A program made the translations under genes and the position numbers. A DNA stretch of 64,000 bases from Alloalcanivorax dieselolei B5 (GTDB lineage: Bacteria; Pseudomonadota; Gammaproteobacteria; Pseudomonadales; Alcanivoracaceae): assembly GCF_000300005.1 (NCBI RefSeq), contig NC_018691.1:744001-808000 (forward strand), in the 5' to 3' direction. Numbering within the stretch: the first letter of the stretch is position 1; the number at the start of each line of letters is the position of its first letter. Below are positions 7,856 through 16,876 of the stretch, piece by piece. The notes below the pieces were generated by a model, which worked only from the letters and a program-made list of their open reading frames with translations, ran no database searches and was not told the DNA's origin.

Positions 7856-9040
7856 ATGGATTCAATCAATACCCAGTACGCCAGCGGGGGAGAGCTGATC
7901 ATCGGGCTCGCCCTCATGCTGATGGTGGCCGTTGGCCTGGCCGGCTGCGATGCCCGTGGCGAGCAGGAGCAGGCGCAGATGCCGCCGCCGGCGGTCAAGG
8001 TGGCGAAGGTGCTGGACGACCCGGTGACACTGTGGGATGACTTCACCGGCCGGGTGGCGGCACCGGAAACCGTGGACCTGCGTCCCCGCGTCAGCGGTTA
8101 CATCGACAAGGTGAGCTTCGAGGAAGGGGAACTGGTGGAACAAGGCGATGTGTTGTTCGTCATTGACCAGCGCCCTTACCGCGCCCGTGAACGGGCCGCC
8201 GCCGCCGACCTGGCCCAGGCCCGCAGCCAGTATCAACTGGCCAAGAGTGAGGCCTCCCGGGCGGAACGGCTGGTGGCCAGCCGCGCCATCTCCCGCGAGG
8301 AATACGACCGCCGGGCGTCGGCGATGGTGTCAGCGCGTGCGGCCATGAACGCGGCCGAAGCAGCGCTGGAAACCGCCCGTCTTGATCTGGAGTACACCGA
8401 GGTGCGTTCTCCAATCACTGGCCGTGCCGGCCGCGCCATGGTCACTCGCGGCAACCTGGCTAACGCCGATCAGACCCTGCTGACCACACTGGTGTCGGTG
8501 GATCCGGTTTATGTGTATTTCGAGAGCGACAGCGATTCCTACGTGCGCGGCCGTGAGCTGCTGGGCAGCAGCGAGGGCACCGAAGTGCGTATCGGGTTGA
8601 GCGGTGAAAACGGCTACCCGCATCGGGGCAAGGTGGACTTCATCGATAACCGTCTCAACGCCAGCACCGGCACGTTGCAGTTCCGCGCCGTGGTACCGAA
8701 CCCGGATGGTCGCTTCAAGCCGGGGCAATTCGCCCGGGTGGAACTGCCCGCCGAACGTCTCGACACGGCGCTGCTGATCGACAGCAAGGCGCTGCTTACC
8801 GATCAGAACCGCCGTTATGTCTACGTGGTGGACGATGAGAACAAGGCCTCCCGCCGTAACGTCGACGCCGGCCGTACCGTGGATGGCCTGGTGGTGATCC
8901 GCGACGGGTTGAAGCCCGGCGAGCGGGTCATCGTCAACGGTGTGCAGAAAGTGTTCATGTCCGGTATGCCGGTGGCGCCGACGCTGGTGGAGATGCGCGC
9001 GGCGGCCACCAAGGAACCGGAAGTGGCGGCGACGCCCTGA
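7856..9040 (+). CDS. RND efflux periplasmic adaptor (MexE/AcrA type)
   Basis: 394 residues. The adaptor joins the inner-membrane pump to the outer-membrane channel. A signal sequence ends in the lipobox LAGC (about residue 32), so it is a lipoprotein. It contains the biotinyl-lipoyl half-motifs (RVSGYIDKVSFEEGELVEQGDVLFVID and SPITGRAGRAMVTRGNL), the alpha-helical hairpin between them and the beta-barrel/membrane-proximal domains to the end. First gene of a three-gene efflux operon; the pump gene starts 75 bp later. The sequence is closest in style to MexE-like adaptors. The N-terminus before the hydrophobic core is rather long (MDSINTQYASGGE), and a later start cannot be excluded. Confidence 0.93.
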   Translation: MDSINTQYASGGELIIGLALMLMVAVGLAGCDARGEQEQAQMPPPAVKVAKVLDDPVTLWDDFTGRVAAPETVDLRPRVSGYIDKVSFEEGELVEQGDVLFVIDQRPYRARERAAAADLAQARSQYQLAKSEASRAERLVASRAISREEYDRRASAMVSARAAMNAAEAALETARLDLEYTEVRSPITGRAGRAMVTRGNLANADQTLLTTLVSVDPVYVYFESDSDSYVRGRELLGSSEGTEVRIGLSGENGYPHRGKVDFIDNRLNASTGTLQFRAVVPNPDGRFKPGQFARVELPAERLDTALLIDSKALLTDQNRRYVYVVDDENKASRRNVDAGRTVDGLVVIRDGLKPGERVIVNGVQKVFMSGMPVAPTLVEMRAAATKEPEVAATP

Positions 9041-9115
9041 TCGACTGACACCGACATAACCCAAGTCCATGGATCGAGCGCGCTCTCCGGGGCGCGCCAA
9101 GAGGGTACTCTTGTC

Positions 9116-12100
9116 ATGAATTTTTCTCGTTTCTTCGTCGACCGCCCGATCTTTGCCGCGGTGCTGTCGATCATCATCCTCGCGGTCGGCGCCATCTCGA
9201 TCCCGATGCTGCCGATCAGCGAGTACCCGGAAGTGGTGCCGCCCTCGGTGGTGGTGCGCACGGTTTACCCCGGCGCCAACCCCAAGGTGATCGCCGAAAC
9301 CGTGGCCACGCCCCTGGAGGAGTCCATCAACGGCGTTGAGGATATGATGTACCTCAAGTCGGTGGCCGGCTCCGACGGTGTGCTGCAAATGACCGTCACC
9401 TTCCGCCCCGGCACCGACGCCGATGACGCCACGGTAAGGGTGCAGAACCGGGTCAGCCAGGCGCTGGCACGGTTGCCCGAGGACGTGCGCCGCCAGGGCG
9501 TGACCACCCAGAAACAATCGCCCACCTTTTTGATGGTGGTGCATCTGACCTCGCCGGACGGCCGCTACGACACGCTCTACCTGCGTAACTATGTGCGCCT
9601 GCATGTGAAGGATGTACTGGCCCGGATCCAGGGCGTCGGTGATGCGCAAATCTTCGGCGGCGGTGACTACGCCATGCGCGCCTGGCTGGACCCGGACAAG
9701 ATTGCCTCGCGGGGCATGACCGCCAGTGATGTGGTGGGCGCCATTCGTGAACAGAACGTTCAGGTTTCCGCCGGCCAGCTCGGCGCCGAGCCGATGCCCA
9801 ACAGTGATTTCCTCACCCTGATCAATGCCCAGGGCCGGCTGCGTACGGTGCAGGAGTTTGGTGACATCGTATTGAAAAGCGGTGAGCAGGGCGAAATTGT
9901 CCGGCTTTCCGATGTCGCCCGTCTGGAACTGGGCGCCGGTGACTACACCCTGCGCTCACAACTGGATGGCAAGGACGCGGTGGCGGTGGGTATCTTTCAG
10001 GCGCCCGGCGCCAATGCCCTGGAAATCCGTGATTCGGTGATCGCCGCCATGGACGAATTGTCCACCCGTTTTCCGGAAGGGGTGAAGTACGAAGCGGTGT
10101 ACGACACCACTATTTTCGTGCGCGACTCCATTCATTCCGTGGTGAAAACCCTGCTTGAAGCGGTGCTGCTGGTGGTGCTGGTGGTGACGCTGTTCCTGCA
10201 GACCTGGCGTGCCTCGATCATTCCGTTGCTGGCGGTGCCGGTATCGGTAATCGGTACCTTCTCGGTCTTGCTGTTACTCGGTTATTCCATCAACTCGTTG
10301 ACGCTGTTCGGGTTGGTGCTCGCCATCGGGATCGTGGTGGACGACGCCATCGTGGTGGTGGAAAACGTGGAACGGAACATCGAGGAGGGGCTCACTCCGG
10401 TGGCCGCCGCCCACCAGGCGATGAAGGAAGTGTCCGGCCCGATCGTCGCCATCGGTCTGGTATTGTGCGCCGTGTTCATTCCCATGGCGTTTCTGTCCGG
10501 GGTCACCGGTCAGTTCTATCGCCAGTTCGCGGTGACCATCGCCATTTCCACCGTCATCTCCACGATCAATTCGCTGACGCTGTCACCGGCATTGGCGGCC
10601 AGACTGCTGCGCTCCCATGATGCGCCGAAGGACCGCCTCACTCGCATCATCGACGGGCTGTTCGGCTGGCTGTTCCGTCCGTTCAACCGTTTCTTCAACA
10701 GCAGTTCCGAGAAGTATCAGGGTGCGGTAAAGCGGTCATTGAGCCGTCGCTCGGTGGTGTTCATGGTCTATCTGGTGTTGCTGGTCAGCACCGGTTTGAT
10801 GTTCAAGGTGGTGCCGCCGGGGTTCATCCCGACACAGGACAAGCAGTATCTGATCGCCGGCGTGAAATTGCCCGAAGGCGCTTCCCTGGAGCGCACCGAC
10901 AAGCTGCTCAAGACGGTGACGGACATCGCCATGGAGGCGGACGGCGTGGCGCACTCGATTTCGTTCCCGGGACTCAATGCGCTGCAGTTCACCAACACCT
11001 CCAACACCGGTCTGGTATTCCTGCCGCTGGAGCCGTTCGATCAGCGTGAGCGCAGCGCGGAAGAGATCAACGCCGAGATCAACGCCAAGATTTCCGCGTT
11101 GAGCGAGGGCTTCGCGTTCTCCTTCATGCCGCCGCCCATTCTCGGGCTGGGCAACGGTGCCGGTTACCAGATGTTCATCGAGGACCGGGGTGGCTTGGGG
11201 TATGGCGCTTTGCAGGAGGCGGTCAGTGCTTTCCAGGGCGCCATCTCGCAGACACCGGGGATGACCTTCCCGATCACCAGTTATCAGGCCAACGTGCCGC
11301 AGCTGGACGCGGTGGTCGACCGCACCAAAGCGAAAGCCCAGGGCGTGCCGATGACGGAGCTGTTCGACACTCTGCAGACCTATCTGGGCTCCACCTACGT
11401 GAACGACTTCAACCGCTTCGGACGCACCTGGCAGGTGATCGCCCAGGCCGACGCGCCGTTCCGTGACAGTGTCGAGGACATCGCCAATCTGCGGACCCGC
11501 AATGAGCAGGGCGAAATGGTGCCGATCGGTTCCATGGTGGATATCCGGCAAACCTTCGGACCGGATCCGGTATTGCGCTACAACGGCTACCCCGCCGCCG
11601 ACCTGGCCGGCGAAGCCGATCCAAGGGTGATGTCGTCCGCCCAGGCCATGGACAAGCTGACGGAACTGGCGGACCAGGTTCTGCCCAACGGCATGAGCTT
11701 CGAATGGACCGACCTGAGTTTCCAGCAGTATACCCAGGGCAACGCGGCGCTGGTGGTCTTCCCGCTGGCCATTCTGTTGGTGTTCCTGGTGCTGGCGGCG
11801 CTGTACGAAAGCTGGATACTGCCGTTGGCGGTAATCCTGATCGTGCCGATGTGTATGCTCTCCGCGCTGATCGGTGTGTGGTTCGGCGGCGGCGACAACA
11901 ACATCTTCGTACAGGTAGGACTGGTGGTTCTGATTGGTCTGGCCTGTAAGAACGCCATCCTCATCGTGGAGTTCGCCCGTGAGCTGGAACTGCAGGGCAT
12001 GGAGACCGTGAAGGCCGCTCTGGAAGCCTGCCGCCTGCGTCTGCGTCCGATCATCATGACCTCGATCACCTTTACCGCCGCCGTGGTGCCGCTGGTACTC

Positions 12101-12301
12101 GGTCATGGCGCCGGCGCGGAAGTGCGCCAGGCACTGGGGATCGCCGTGTTCGCCGGCATGATCGGTGTCACCTTGTTCGGACTGTTCCTGACGCCGGTGT
12201 TCTATGTCGGCCTGCGCAAACTCGCCGGTCCCCTCAAGCACTCCCACGCGTCCACCATGGACGGCGAAGCCCACGGTCTTTCAGGAGAAAGCCATGCATA
12301 A
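9116..12301 (+). CDS. RND multidrug efflux pump, inner-membrane subunit (MexF/AcrB type)
   Basis: 1061 residues, the full length of a hydrophobe/amphiphile efflux transporter. The start MNFSRFFVDRPIFAAVLSII is canonical. The proton-relay region in TM4 shows GIVVDDAIVVVENVERN (the Asp-Asp pair), and the two large periplasmic loops and twelve membrane segments are present. It exports drugs, solvents or other hydrophobic compounds using proton motive force. The sequence (EYPEVVPPSVVVRTVYPGAN, VQVSAGQLGAEP) resembles the MexF/OqxB branch. The stop overlaps the channel gene start by 8 bases, so translation is probably coupled. Confidence 0.95.
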   Translation: MNFSRFFVDRPIFAAVLSIIILAVGAISIPMLPISEYPEVVPPSVVVRTVYPGANPKVIAETVATPLEESINGVEDMMYLKSVAGSDGVLQMTVTFRPGTDADDATVRVQNRVSQALARLPEDVRRQGVTTQKQSPTFLMVVHLTSPDGRYDTLYLRNYVRLHVKDVLARIQGVGDAQIFGGGDYAMRAWLDPDKIASRGMTASDVVGAIREQNVQVSAGQLGAEPMPNSDFLTLINAQGRLRTVQEFGDIVLKSGEQGEIVRLSDVARLELGAGDYTLRSQLDGKDAVAVGIFQAPGANALEIRDSVIAAMDELSTRFPEGVKYEAVYDTTIFVRDSIHSVVKTLLEAVLLVVLVVTLFLQTWRASIIPLLAVPVSVIGTFSVLLLLGYSINSLTLFGLVLAIGIVVDDAIVVVENVERNIEEGLTPVAAAHQAMKEVSGPIVAIGLVLCAVFIPMAFLSGVTGQFYRQFAVTIAISTVISTINSLTLSPALAARLLRSHDAPKDRLTRIIDGLFGWLFRPFNRFFNSSSEKYQGAVKRSLSRRSVVFMVYLVLLVSTGLMFKVVPPGFIPTQDKQYLIAGVKLPEGASLERTDKLLKTVTDIAMEADGVAHSISFPGLNALQFTNTSNTGLVFLPLEPFDQRERSAEEINAEINAKISALSEGFAFSFMPPPILGLGNGAGYQMFIEDRGGLGYGALQEAVSAFQGAISQTPGMTFPITSYQANVPQLDAVVDRTKAKAQGVPMTELFDTLQTYLGSTYVNDFNRFGRTWQVIAQADAPFRDSVEDIANLRTRNEQGEMVPIGSMVDIRQTFGPDPVLRYNGYPAADLAGEADPRVMSSAQAMDKLTELADQVLPNGMSFEWTDLSFQQYTQGNAALVVFPLAILLVFLVLAALYESWILPLAVILIVPMCMLSALIGVWFGGGDNNIFVQVGLVVLIGLACKNAILIVEFARELELQGMETVKAALEACRLRLRPIIMTSITFTAAVVPLVLGHGAGAEVRQALGIAVFAGMIGVTLFGLFLTPVFYVGLRKLAGPLKHSHASTMDGEAHGLSGESHA

Positions 12302-13730
12302 GTACGCCCTGAGTCTTGTGCCACTGATGGTGGCCCTGGCCGGTTGCGCGGTGGGGCCGGACTATCAGGAGCCGGAGGCGCCGTTGCCGGAGCGCTTCGT
12401 TGGCGCCGACCAGGTGCGGCCGTTCGATGAAAACGCTGAACGCCGTTTCTGGTCCGGCTTCGACGATCCGTTGCTGGCGGACCTGATTGATCAGGCACTC
12501 AACGCCAACCACGATCTGCGCGCCGCGCTGGCGCGCTACCAGAGAGCGGAAGCGCTGCTGCGCGGTGCCCGCCGGGAGCAACTGCCGAGCGTCACCGTCA
12601 ATGGCAGTGCCGCCGAGCAACACCTGGCGGAAGTGGAGCGCAATGCTCCGGGCGGCGCGGAGCGGGTGGAGCTCTATCAGGCCGGCGTTGCCGCCGGCTG
12701 GGAGCTGGACCTGTTCGGGCGTTTGCGGCGCGCCACCCAGGCGCAAGCGGCGGAACTGGATGCCGCGGAAGCGGACCTGGGAGCGCTGCAGGTGGCCATG
12801 GCCGGTCGCATCGCCAACAGCTACTTCCAACTGCGTGGCCTGCAACAACAGATGCAGGTCGCCCGCCGCAATGTGGAAAATCAGCAGCAGGCGCTGGACA
12901 TCGTTCAGGCTCGCATGGAAGACGGCAGTGCCACGCGCTTGGATGAGGCCCGTGCCCGGGCACAACTGGACGCGGTGCGGGCCACGGTGCCGCAACTGCA
13001 AACCGCGATTCGGACTTACATGTACCGCATCGCGGTGCTGACCGGGCGCACCCCGGACAGTCTGGTGACCACCCTGGCCGAGCCCGGTGACCTGCCGGCG
13101 CAAGTGCCGGATCTGGCCACCGGTACGCCGTCTGGTGTGTTGCGCCGGCGCCCGGATATCCGCGCCGCCGAGCGTCGCGTGGCCGCCGCCACCGCCCGCA
13201 TCGGCGTGGCCACCGCCGACCTGTTTCCGCGTTTCACGCTGGAAGGGCTGATCGGCAGCGTCGCCTCCCGTGACGGTGACCTGTTCAGCGGTCCGGCGGA
13301 AAGCCGGCGCATTGCCCTGGGGGTGGACTGGACCTTCCTCGATTTTGGCAAGGTCCACTCCCGCATTGATGCCGCCGATGCCGAGACTCAGGCCGTCATC
13401 GCCGAGTACCAGCAAACCGTGCTCACGGCGCTGGAAGAAACGGAAACCCAACTGGTGCGTCACCAGCGGGCCCGTGAACGCACCGAGCTGTTGCGCCACG
13501 CCACCGACGCCGCGCAACAGGCCGCCGAACTGGCGCGCCTGCGTTACCGGGAAGGCTTCATCGGTTTCTTCGAGGTGCTGGACAGTGAACGGGAACTGAT
13601 GGACACCCGCGACGCCTTCATCCGCAGCCGCACCGAAGTGACCCTGGCGATGGTGGATCTGTACCGCGCCCTGGCCGGCGCACCAGTGACACCGGAGCAG
13701 GATCCGGCAAGGCGAAGCGCGGCGCGCTAA
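12294..13730 (+). CDS. RND efflux outer-membrane channel (OprM/NodT family)
   Basis: 478 residues. The signal peptide ends in the lipobox LAGC (residues 15-18) and is followed by the NodT-family opening GPDYQEPEAPLPERF. Two OEP repeats with long coiled-coil helices follow; the second begins around GVLRRRPDIRAAERRVAAA. It forms the trimeric channel across the outer membrane for the preceding pump. ATG 12294 is preferred to the in-frame upstream extension because AGGAG precedes it and the lipoprotein signal begins directly after it. The operon ends here, with a REP element 40 bp downstream. Confidence 0.94.
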   Translation: MHKYALSLVPLMVALAGCAVGPDYQEPEAPLPERFVGADQVRPFDENAERRFWSGFDDPLLADLIDQALNANHDLRAALARYQRAEALLRGARREQLPSVTVNGSAAEQHLAEVERNAPGGAERVELYQAGVAAGWELDLFGRLRRATQAQAAELDAAEADLGALQVAMAGRIANSYFQLRGLQQQMQVARRNVENQQQALDIVQARMEDGSATRLDEARARAQLDAVRATVPQLQTAIRTYMYRIAVLTGRTPDSLVTTLAEPGDLPAQVPDLATGTPSGVLRRRPDIRAAERRVAAATARIGVATADLFPRFTLEGLIGSVASRDGDLFSGPAESRRIALGVDWTFLDFGKVHSRIDAADAETQAVIAEYQQTVLTALEETETQLVRHQRARERTELLRHATDAAQQAAELARLRYREGFIGFFEVLDSERELMDTRDAFIRSRTEVTLAMVDLYRALAGAPVTPEQDPARRSAAR

Positions 13731-13770
13731 GTAACGGTCGGGTCCGCTTGCCAGAAGGGGGCACGGCTAC

Positions 13771-13862
13771 GAAGCCACTGTAGGAGCCAGCCCTGCTGGC
13801 GAATGAAGCGGCCCTCAACGGTGGAAGAATTCGCCAGCAAGGCTAGCTCCTACAACCGCTTC
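13771..13862. repeat. REP-like palindrome
   Basis: GAAGCCACTGTAGGAGCCAG with CCTGCTGGCGAAT on the left is mirrored by ATTCGCCAGCA and GCTAGCTCCTACAACCGCTTC on the right. It lies 40 bp after the outer-membrane channel gene. Same family as the elements at 4602, 21768 and 22564. Confidence 0.85.
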
Positions 13863-14024
13863 AAGGATGGTTTGATAATCGTAAGACAGCAGTGTCCATA
13901 AAGACGGAAAAATACCCGCTTGCAGAATCAAGCAAGGTTCATGGAGCCCTGGGTATTAGCAATACCGCTTCCGACGGCGACAATGGACACACATAAAGGA
14001 CACAACGCGATAGGAGGAACCGAC

Positions 14025-14132
14025 ATGTTCGATACCCATGCTTTGCAGCGCTCGATACGGACCACCAATCCGGCGATCCAACATTTTCTGGCGCTCACCG
14101 CCTGCTATCTGCGTACTCCGCTGGTGTTGTGA
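14025..14132 (+). CDS. Possible 35-residue small protein with strong ribosome site
   Basis: ATG 14025 is preceded by TAGGAGGAACCGAC, one of the best Shine-Dalgarno sequences in the window, at ideal spacing. The product would be MFDTHALQRS through TACYLRTPLVL, ending at TGA 14130-14132. It has no recognised family, no signal peptide and only a weakly hydrophobic C-terminus. It stands alone between the efflux operon and the bestrophin gene. It may be a genuine small protein or a leader peptide; conservation would decide. Confidence 0.35.
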   Translation: MFDTHALQRSIRTTNPAIQHFLALTACYLRTPLVL

Positions 14133-14340
14133 TTCTCACTCGCCAGCGGGATCCCATATAACTTTCTGCCAACAGGCCCTTTAGCGGTCTCTCGTTAAAT
14201 CGGCGGTGCTGGTCCACCGCTCCGATTTCTTACCCCCAAAAGGTCAGGGACGACCTTCTTTTTTTCTCCCTGTTTCGTTTGATGGCGATTTGCCATCGGA
14301 TTCCCTATCATCGGCGCGCCCTGCCTTGAAGGATTCTCCG

Positions 14341-15312
14341 ATGATCGTTCGTGACCGTCCCAATCCCATTGCGTTATTGATCGCCCTGCGTGGCTCGGTG
14401 GTGCCGGATATCCTGCCGCACATCCTGCTGGTGGCGTTGTTTGCCTCGGCAATGACCCTGGTGAGCCAGTACCACGTATTGGATGTCAGCCACTACACGG
14501 TGATGCCGGTGACCTTGCTGGGGATCGTGCTGTCTATCCTGCTCAGTTTCCGCAATAACGCCGCCTATGACCGTTGGTGGGAAGCGCGCAAACAGTGGGG
14601 CCAGATGGTGTATGAGATCCGCAGCCTGGCCAGGGCCAGTGGCACCTTACTTAGTAATAAAGAGCTTGGTAATGAAAAGTTGGGTAACGAAAAGTTGGGT
14701 AACGAAGAGTTGGGGAATGACGAGCCGCGCCGTCGGGAACTGCTGGGGTTGGTTCTGGCGTATGCCCATGCTCTGCGTGGGCAACTGCGTGGGGAAGACG
14801 TGCGCGAGGACCTGTTAAAAGTGCAGACTCCGGCGGTGGTGGATCAGGCCCTGGCCCATCGCAACGGTGCCGACTGGTTTTTGCGCCGGGCCGGTGAGTG
14901 GGTGGGGGAGCGCTATCGGGAAGGACATCTGGACAGCATCGGCGTGAGCCTGCTGGATCAGCGCTTGACCGCTTTGGCCAGTGTGCAGGCCGCCAGTGAG
15001 CGCATCGCGCAGACGCCGTTGCCGTTTGCCTACGCCCTGCTGGCCCATCGCACCGCCTACATTTACTGTTATTTGCTGCCGTTCGTGCTGATCGGCTCCC
15101 TGGGCTGGGGCACGCCTTTGTTCGTGGCGGTGGTGGCCTACACCTTCTTTGGACTGGACCGCCTGGCGGAACATCTGGAAATGCCCTTTGGCCGCGAAGC
15201 CAACGATCTGCCGTTGGACACCATCTGCCGGACCAATGAAATCTCCGTGGCGGAAGCCCTGGGCGACCCGGCGCCAGCGCCACTGCCGGTGGTGAACCAT
15301 CAGTTGCAGTAA
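14341..15312 (+). CDS. Bestrophin-like (UPF0187) membrane protein
   Basis: 323 residues. Bacterial bestrophins are pentameric anion or cation channels of the inner membrane. The N-terminus (IVRDRPNPIALLIALRGSVVPDILPH), four hydrophobic segments, the SFRNNAAYDRWWEARKQWG motif after TM2 and the C-terminal FFGLDRLAEHLEMPFGREANDLPLD segment are all diagnostic. ATG 14341 is used because homology begins there; the upstream extension has no family match. Unusually, a tandem five-residue repeat (consensus LGNE plus K/E, four units) sits in the cytosolic region at residues 108-127, where relatives normally have a short loop. Confidence 0.9.
   Translation: MIVRDRPNPIALLIALRGSVVPDILPHILLVALFASAMTLVSQYHVLDVSHYTVMPVTLLGIVLSILLSFRNNAAYDRWWEARKQWGQMVYEIRSLARASGTLLSNKELGNEKLGNEKLGNEELGNDEPRRRELLGLVLAYAHALRGQLRGEDVREDLLKVQTPAVVDQALAHRNGADWFLRRAGEWVGERYREGHLDSIGVSLLDQRLTALASVQAASERIAQTPLPFAYALLAHRTAYIYCYLLPFVLIGSLGWGTPLFVAVVAYTFFGLDRLAEHLEMPFGREANDLPLDTICRTNEISVAEALGDPAPAPLPVVNHQLQ
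14662..14721 (+). repeat. 15-bp in-frame tandem repeat inside the bestrophin gene
   Basis: Four head-to-tail 15-bp units (14662, 14677, 14692, 14707) encode ELGNE, KLGNE, KLGNE and ELGND. Units two and three are identical at base level; the outer units differ by a few bases. Because the unit is a multiple of three, copy-number change would not break the frame. Confidence 0.9.
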
Positions 15313-15383
15313 ATCGGGAGCGGCGGCTTGCCCGTCGGTGCCCGCTGGCTCAACATGACAACTCCTCGCTGTGGAGACGGTTG

Positions 15384-16001
15384 ATGCAAGACGCCTACTT
15401 CTATGAGCCCGCCAAGGGCCACGGTTTGCCCCATGATCCGTTCAATGCGCTGGTGGCACCGCGCCCGATTGGCTGGATCGGCTCCCGCAGCAGCGAGGGT
15501 GTGCTCAATCTCGCGCCCTACAGTTTCTTCAATGCGTTCAATTACCACCCGCCGATCATCGGCTTCTCCAGCATTACTTATAAGGACAGTGTGCGGAATA
15601 TCGAAGCCACCGGGGAGTTCACCTGGAATCTGGCCACCCGTGCGCTGGCGGAAGCGATGAATCAAAGCTGCAAGGCAGTCCCGCCGGAAGTGAATGAATT
15701 TGAACTGGCGGGGCTGACGGCGGAGCCGTCGCGGCGGGTATCGGTGCCGAGAGTGGCGGAAACGCCGGTCTCCTTTGAGTGCAAGCTCAGCCAGATTCTG
15801 CGTCTGAACACCGCCGCCGGAGAAGCGGTGGACACCTGGGTGGTGTTCGGGGAAGTGGTGGGCGTGCATATCGCCGCTCATTTACTCAAGGACGGCATCT
15901 ACGATACCGCCGCCGCCGAGCCGATTCTGCGCGCCGGCGGTCCGGCCGGTTATTTCTCCGTGGATCCCTCCCAGTATTTCGAGATGTACCGGCCCCGCTG
16001 A
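15384..16001 (+). CDS. Flavin reductase family protein
   Basis: 205 residues with the FMN-binding split-barrel fold of flavin reductase-like proteins. The pattern VAPRPIGWIGSRSSEGVLNLAPYSFFNAFNYHPPIIGFSS is the FMN-binding core, and AGGPAGYFSVDPSQYFEMYRPR is the typical C-terminus. Such proteins reduce or bind free flavin, or serve two-component monooxygenases. ATG 15384 follows GTGGAGACGG. It is a single gene with no oxygenase partner next to it, so its client is unknown. It is convergent with the siderophore-interacting protein gene. Confidence 0.88.
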   Translation: MQDAYFYEPAKGHGLPHDPFNALVAPRPIGWIGSRSSEGVLNLAPYSFFNAFNYHPPIIGFSSITYKDSVRNIEATGEFTWNLATRALAEAMNQSCKAVPPEVNEFELAGLTAEPSRRVSVPRVAETPVSFECKLSQILRLNTAAGEAVDTWVVFGEVVGVHIAAHLLKDGIYDTAAAEPILRAGGPAGYFSVDPSQYFEMYRPR

Positions 16002-16016
16002 TCGGCGGGGCTTCCT

Positions 16017-16802
16017 TCACTCCGCTTTTTCCTGGCGCTTGGCGACCTGGTGTGTGTCCTCGGTCAACCCGATCTGCCAATAGCCACTGGCGTACAAGCG
16101 GCGCCGGTCCACCCGCCGCTCCTGGACCAGATAGCGGCGAATGGCGCGCACCGCGCCGCTTTCCCCCGCTACCCACACCGCCGGCGAGCCTGTCAGCCAG
16201 GGCAGGGACATGACCTTGTCCACCAGCCCCAGGGCGGGCTGCTCCGGGTCGGGGTTGACTCGCCAGTGCACTTCCAGGCCGGTGGGGAAAGGCAATGGCT
16301 GCTGATCCGCGGGGGAGAGAATGTCCAGTACCGCGTAGCCCTGGGCACCGGCCGGCAGACGTTCGATATTGGCGCTGATCGCCGGTAACGCCGACATGTC
16401 ACCGGCGAACAGGAACCAGGCGGCGTCGAAATCGACGAACTTCGGCGCCCCCGGTCCGGCAAACCCGATGCGATCCCCGGGGCGGGCATGGGCCGCCCAG
16501 TGGGACGCGGGGCCATGGTCGGCGTGCATCATGAAGTCGACGAAAATCTCACCTCGGGTCTTATCGAAGTGACGCAACGTATAGGTGCGTACCACCGGTC
16601 GGTGCTCCGGCGGCGTGTCGCCGTAGGGCGGCAGCGCAATGTCGGTTTGTCCCTCGCGGGGAATCAGCAATTTGAAATTGGCGCTTTCATGATTCTCGGG
16701 AAAGTCACTGAGATCGCCGCCGCCCAGAACCACCCGTTTCATGTTGGGTGTGAGGTTCTCGGTGCGCAGGACTTCCAGAATCCGGGGAGCGGGCCTTGGC
16801 AT
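16017..16802 (-). CDS. Siderophore-interacting protein (SIP/ViuB family ferric reductase)
   Basis: 261 residues. An N-terminal FAD-binding barrel (RTYTLRHFDKTRGEIFVDFMMH, then GPASHWAAHARPGDRIGFAGPG) and a C-terminal SIP NAD(P)H-binding domain (WFLFAGDMSALPAI ... VWVAGESGAVRAIRRYL) are clear. The family reduces ferric siderophores in the cytosol to release iron. ATG 16802 follows GGAGAGACAGACC; the longer frame to 16901 lies in the divergent regulatory region. It is divergent from a MarR regulator 74 bp away, the probable local regulator. Confidence 0.92.
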   Translation of the reverse strand: MPRPAPRILEVLRTENLTPNMKRVVLGGGDLSDFPENHESANFKLLIPREGQTDIALPPYGDTPPEHRPVVRTYTLRHFDKTRGEIFVDFMMHADHGPASHWAAHARPGDRIGFAGPGAPKFVDFDAAWFLFAGDMSALPAISANIERLPAGAQGYAVLDILSPADQQPLPFPTGLEVHWRVNPDPEQPALGLVDKVMSLPWLTGSPAVWVAGESGAVRAIRRYLVQERRVDRRRLYASGYWQIGLTEDTHQVAKRQEKAE

Positions 16803-16845
16803 GGTCTGTCTCTCCACTGGATGTGGGTTGTGGTGTCGAGCTATT

Positions 16846-16864
16846 TGGTGGACAATATCAACCA
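16846..16864. promoter_or_regulatory. Candidate MarR operator in the SIP/MarR divergent region
   Basis: TGGTGGACAATATCAACCA is an imperfect palindrome (13 of 19 positions symmetric) lying between the divergent SIP and MarR genes, where a MarR-type repressor would be expected to bind and control both. Based on symmetry and place only. Confidence 0.35.
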
Positions 16865-16876
16865 TATTCCCGGTAA

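Larger units (their letters stand above)
13731..14340. other. Intergenic stretch with REP element and one small candidate gene
   Basis: This 610-bp stretch contains the REP palindrome at 13771-13862, the small frame at 14025-14132 and the bestrophin leader. GGTATTAGCAATACC (about 13952-13966) is a short palindrome before the small frame. Nothing else can be supported. Confidence 0.6.

Noticed and set aside
8330..9649. Minus-strand open frame of 439 codons across the RND adaptor and pump
   Set aside because: It crosses two well-defined plus-strand genes, with His/Gly/Arg-rich composition and no recognisable domain.
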